A stretch of DNA of 8,177 nucleotides from Clostridiales bacterium. Lineage in GTDB: Bacteria > Bacillota > Clostridia > Saccharofermentanales > Saccharofermentanaceae. The notes under the pieces were generated by a model. It was not told the DNA's origin and did no database searches. It saw only the letters and a list, made by a program, of their open reading frames with translations. Each line of letters opens with the position of its first letter. The first letter of the stretch is position 1. Positions 6,580-8,177 of the stretch are shown in pieces. Both the position numbers and the translations under genes were made by a program. The DNA lies in the NCBI GenBank assembly GCA_016930475.1, contig JAFGGR010000100.1, forward strand, positions 1 through 8,177, in the 5' to 3' direction.

Positions 6580-6686
6580 CTTTTCGAAGACACGAGGATA
6601 GCGACTGCGAATATCTAAGCACAACATATCGGACCGTTTTCGGCGAATTTCCGGCGAAGACGGTCCGTTCCTTATTCTTCGAAAAG
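6580..6686. repeat. 11-bp inverted repeat spanning the convergent gap
   Basis: CTTTTCGAAGA (6580-6590) is the exact reverse complement of TCTTCGAAAAG (6676-6686). The right arm encodes the last residues of the nucleotidyltransferase on the - strand. The arms enclose the hairpin at 6630-6667 and could extend it in transcripts from either side. The core TTCGAA is self-complementary, which raises the odds of chance. Confidence 0.3.
6630..6667. terminator. Hairpin between convergent genes, likely bidirectional terminator
   Basis: CGGACCGT (6630-6637) pairs perfectly with ACGGTCCG (6660-6667). Inside the 22-nt loop, TTCG and CGAA can add further pairs. On the + strand a T-rich but interrupted run (TTCCTTATTCTT) follows, which fits termination of sppA. 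On the - strand the hairpin lies just past the nucleotidyltransferase stop codon but the T tract is poor. Confidence 0.55.
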
Positions 6687-7448
6687 CGGTTTTCTGGACT
6701 TCCAGAGCGCGTCAAATCGCTCGCAGACATCCCGATAATTCTCCGGGGTGCCAATATCGATGCAGGTTCCGTCTGCCTGGTAAGCGTATACGTCCTGTCG
6801 TTTATAGAGCCAGGCGGGGAAGTTGCCGGGAGCGTCCGGCGTATTGCCCTCGTCCAGATACTCACGGATCAAGGGAAGAGTCTCTCTCCTGTAAAAATAG
6901 GTCGCGTAGATCGCGGTGTCCGACTCGGGATCCGTCGGTTTCTCGACCATTTTCAATACCTTCCCGTCTTCATCCAAGGTGGCGACCGCCAGCTTCTGCA
7001 ATTGACTGAGCTCGGGAACATGTATGGCGATCAGGGTGTCCTTGCCGGTTTTTTCGAAAAAGTCATACATATCCCGCATCCGGTAGGTAAATAGATTGTC
7101 CCCCGCGACGATGACGACATCATCGTCGATCCCGAGCGTATCGATCGCGAACTGAATGTCGCCGATCGCACCGAGCCGGGTCTGGTTATCCGTCGTTCCG
7201 TCGTCCAGAACGACGATCGGTGTATTGGGATTGACCTCGCGGCGCACTTCCGCCCATTCTTCAAAGTGCGCGGCAAAGCGGTGATTGCTGATCAGGACGA
7301 TTCGCGTGATACCCGGTAATGTGTCGATCTCGTCGACGATATAGTCGAGCATAGCCCGTCCCGCGACCGGAAGAAGCGGCTTGGGGGTATTGACGGTCAG
7401 CGGGTAAAGGCGGGTCGCGTAACCGGCTACGAGCAATATAGCAATCAT
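6672..7448 (-). CDS. Sugar-phosphate nucleotidyltransferase (RmlA/ManC-like NTP transferase)
   Basis: This 258-residue protein is an NTP-transferase-fold enzyme that should join a nucleoside triphosphate to a sugar 1-phosphate (or a similar phosphorylated alcohol) to make an activated precursor for envelope polymers. The nucleotide-binding N-terminus is LLVAGYATRLYPLT (5-18) with Arg13, followed by PKPLLPVAG (22-30) with Lys23. VAGDN (114-118) carries the likely metal-binding Asp117. MVEKP (167-171) and CIDIGTPENY (229-238) are typical of the glucose-1-phosphate thymidylyl/cytidylyl and mannose-1-phosphate guanylyl group. There is no left-handed beta-helix acyltransferase domain, so it is a stand-alone pyrophosphorylase. 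The substrate cannot be assigned from sequence. The start at 7448 follows GGAGG; an in-frame ATG at 7463 lacks one. It faces sppA and is divergent from glmU. Confidence 0.9.
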   Translation of the reverse strand: MIAILLVAGYATRLYPLTVNTPKPLLPVAGRAMLDYIVDEIDTLPGITRIVLISNHRFAAHFEEWAEVRREVNPNTPIVVLDDGTTDNQTRLGAIGDIQFAIDTLGIDDDVVIVAGDNLFTYRMRDMYDFFEKTGKDTLIAIHVPELSQLQKLAVATLDEDGKVLKMVEKPTDPESDTAIYATYFYRRETLPLIREYLDEGNTPDAPGNFPAWLYKRQDVYAYQADGTCIDIGTPENYRDVCERFDALWKSRKPLFEE

Positions 7449-7453
7449 ATGTA

Positions 7454-7458
7454 CCTCC
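7454..7458 (-). promoter_or_regulatory. Ribosome binding site deciding the nucleotidyltransferase start
   Basis: On the - strand GGAGG lies 5 nt before the ATG at 7448. The next upstream in-frame ATG (7463) is preceded by an A-rich stretch with no Shine-Dalgarno match. The 258-residue form is therefore preferred, and its N-terminus starts directly at the family's first beta strand. Confidence 0.7.
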
Positions 7459-7485
7459 GACATAATCTTATTGTTCTCATCGTAA

Positions 7486-7497
7486 CAGGGAACCCTG
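7486..7497. promoter_or_regulatory. Short palindrome CAGGG-AA-CCCTG, possible operator
   Basis: A 5-bp inverted repeat with a two-base centre lies 38 bp upstream of the nucleotidyltransferase start, where a transcription factor or RNA polymerase would be expected to act. I found no convincing -35/-10 pair for the - strand gene, so the role is open. Confidence 0.2.
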
Positions 7498-7585
7498 AAT
7501 AATGGAAGGCTCTGCCTCTTCCGAAAGCGAAAGGATCCGAATAAGGCAGGCGATGAAAACAGTCATCAAATTATTGTGTCATGCG

Positions 7586-7613
7586 TCGCCAACGAGGCGG
7601 TTTCGTGTATAAT
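7586..7613 (+). promoter_or_regulatory. Candidate sigma-A promoter of glmU
   Basis: A perfect TATAAT (7608-7613) lies 16 bp after TCGCCA (7586-7591, 4 of 6 to TTGACA). Transcription would begin around 7620, leaving a leader of about 115 nt before glmU. The 8-bp palindrome ATGATCAT (7612-7619) overlaps the end of the -10 box and the start region. Confidence 0.5.
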
Positions 7614-7636
7614 GATCATGGAAAACATGGATAGCA

Positions 7637-7680
7637 CCGAAGCGCTTGTCCCCCTCTGTGGCGCGTTTTCGGCGCATTTT
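7637..7680 (+). promoter_or_regulatory. Terminator-like hairpin in the glmU leader
   Basis: CCGAA plus GCGC (7637-7645) can pair with GCGC (7661-7664) plus TTCGG (7668-7672), with a GTT bulge and a 15-nt loop. ATTTT follows at 7676-7680. A third GCGC at 7672-7675 allows alternative pairing. This could be an attenuator or the terminator of a short upstream transcript, but it matches no riboswitch class I can recognise. Confidence 0.3.
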
Positions 7681-7735
7681 CGTGTTGTCATCAAGTGAAT
7701 CTGAAAAATACCACGGATCTAAGGAGAAACATATC

Positions 7736-8177
7736 ATGGATGTATGCGCGGTTGTCATGGCTGCAGGAGAAGGAAAAAGAATGAACACCGGTCACTCGAA
7801 GGTCGTTCAATGGGCGGCGGGAAGGCCGATCATTATATGGGTGGCCAACGCGCTTCACGGTGTGGGCGCCAAGGAGCAGGTATACATAGTCGGACATAAG
7901 CAAGAAGAGGTCCGGGCCGTGCTTGGCGAGGATGTCGCGTTCGTTCTTCAGGAGAAACAACTCGGGACCGGTCACGCCGTAATGCAGGCCACTCCGTTCC
8001 TCGAAGGTAGAAACGGATGCACCCTCGTTCTTCCCGGAGACGCGCCGCTCATCACCAGCGAGACGTTGCGCGCCGCCATAGATTTTTTCGAAAAGGGCGA
8101 CTACGCCGCCGTGGTCGTTTCGGCGATCGCCGACGATCCGGCCGGATATGGCCGGCTTGTACGAGACGCGGAAGGAA
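7736..8177 (+). CDS. glmU: UDP-N-acetylglucosamine pyrophosphorylase (GlmU-type), N-terminal 147 residues
   Basis: The frame runs open from the ATG at 7736 to the window edge. AAGGAG (7721-7726) lies 9 nt upstream of the start. The visible part is the uridylyltransferase domain, which makes UDP-GlcNAc from UTP and GlcNAc-1-phosphate for peptidoglycan and other envelope polymers. Motifs are VVMAAGEGKRM (6-16, Arg15), HSKVV with Lys22, LQEKQLGTGHAV (71-82, with Gln72, Gly77 and Thr78 as in E. coli Gln76, Gly81 and Thr82), LPGDAPLI with metal-binding Asp102, and GYGR (137-140). The residues after the signature Lys read VVQWAAGRP, where LHPVAGKP is common; this divergence resembles clostridial GlmU-like proteins. 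Whether the C-terminal acetyltransferase beta-helix is present cannot be seen, so a single-domain enzyme is possible. Confidence 0.85.
   Translation, partial: MDVCAVVMAAGEGKRMNTGHSKVVQWAAGRPIIIWVANALHGVGAKEQVYIVGHKQEEVRAVLGEDVAFVLQEKQLGTGHAVMQATPFLEGRNGCTLVLPGDAPLITSETLRAAIDFFEKGDYAAVVVSAIADDPAGYGRLVRDAEG

Noticed and set aside
7502..7612. Small + strand open frame of 36 codons between the divergent genes
   Set aside because: No good Shine-Dalgarno sequence precedes it, the product (Ser/Arg-rich) matches nothing I recognise, and its end runs into the glmU -10 box.
1..8177. CRISPR arrays, insertion sequences, integrase sites, tRNA or rRNA genes
   Set aside because: No spaced repeats, terminal inverted repeats with transposase, or structural RNA signatures were found. 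The window is ordinary metabolic chromosome apart from the fusion gene.

Overview
The window looks like chromosomal DNA from a GC-leaning (mid-50s % by eye) member of the Clostridia, probably Ruminococcaceae/Oscillospiraceae-like. Reasons: clostridial-type sequence motifs in AroA and AroC, strong GGAGG-type ribosome binding sites, tightly overlapping genes, a short SppA with one N-terminal membrane anchor, and a GlmU-type N-terminus of the clostridial style. This placement is inferred from protein style only. No mobile element, CRISPR array, rRNA or tRNA gene was seen.

Positions 1-5470 hold an aromatic amino acid biosynthesis cluster on the + strand. It contains the 3' end of a DAHP synthase (aroF), then aroB (3-dehydroquinate synthase), aroA (EPSP synthase), aroC (chorismate synthase) and a long fusion gene. 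That gene joins a type II 3-dehydroquinate dehydratase to a complete P-protein (chorismate mutase, prephenate dehydratase and ACT domain). The last four genes overlap or nearly touch (-11, -23 and +2 nt) and end at a clear Rho-independent terminator, so they read as one operon. A candidate promoter precedes aroB. Together they cover shikimate pathway steps 1, 2, 3, 6 and 7 plus the two steps from chorismate to phenylpyruvate. Shikimate dehydrogenase (aroE) and shikimate kinase (aroK) are not in the window.

Positions 5471-6671 hold sppA, a membrane-anchored signal peptide peptidase with its Ser/Lys dyad visible. Its start lies only 19 nt after the T-run of the aro terminator. A hairpin lies in the convergent gap that follows it.

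Positions 6672-8177 hold a sugar-phosphate nucleotidyltransferase on the - strand. A divergent intergenic region of 287 nt follows, with a good -10 box and a structured leader. The 5' part of a glmU-like UDP-GlcNAc pyrophosphorylase gene on the + strand then runs off the window edge. Both enzymes are likely to supply nucleotide sugars for the cell envelope.

The most notable item is the four-domain AroQ-type II / chorismate mutase / prephenate dehydratase / ACT fusion. It joins a mid-pathway shikimate enzyme to the feedback-controlled phenylalanine branch enzyme in one polypeptide. The Phe-binding ESRP motif of its ACT domain reads SSRP.
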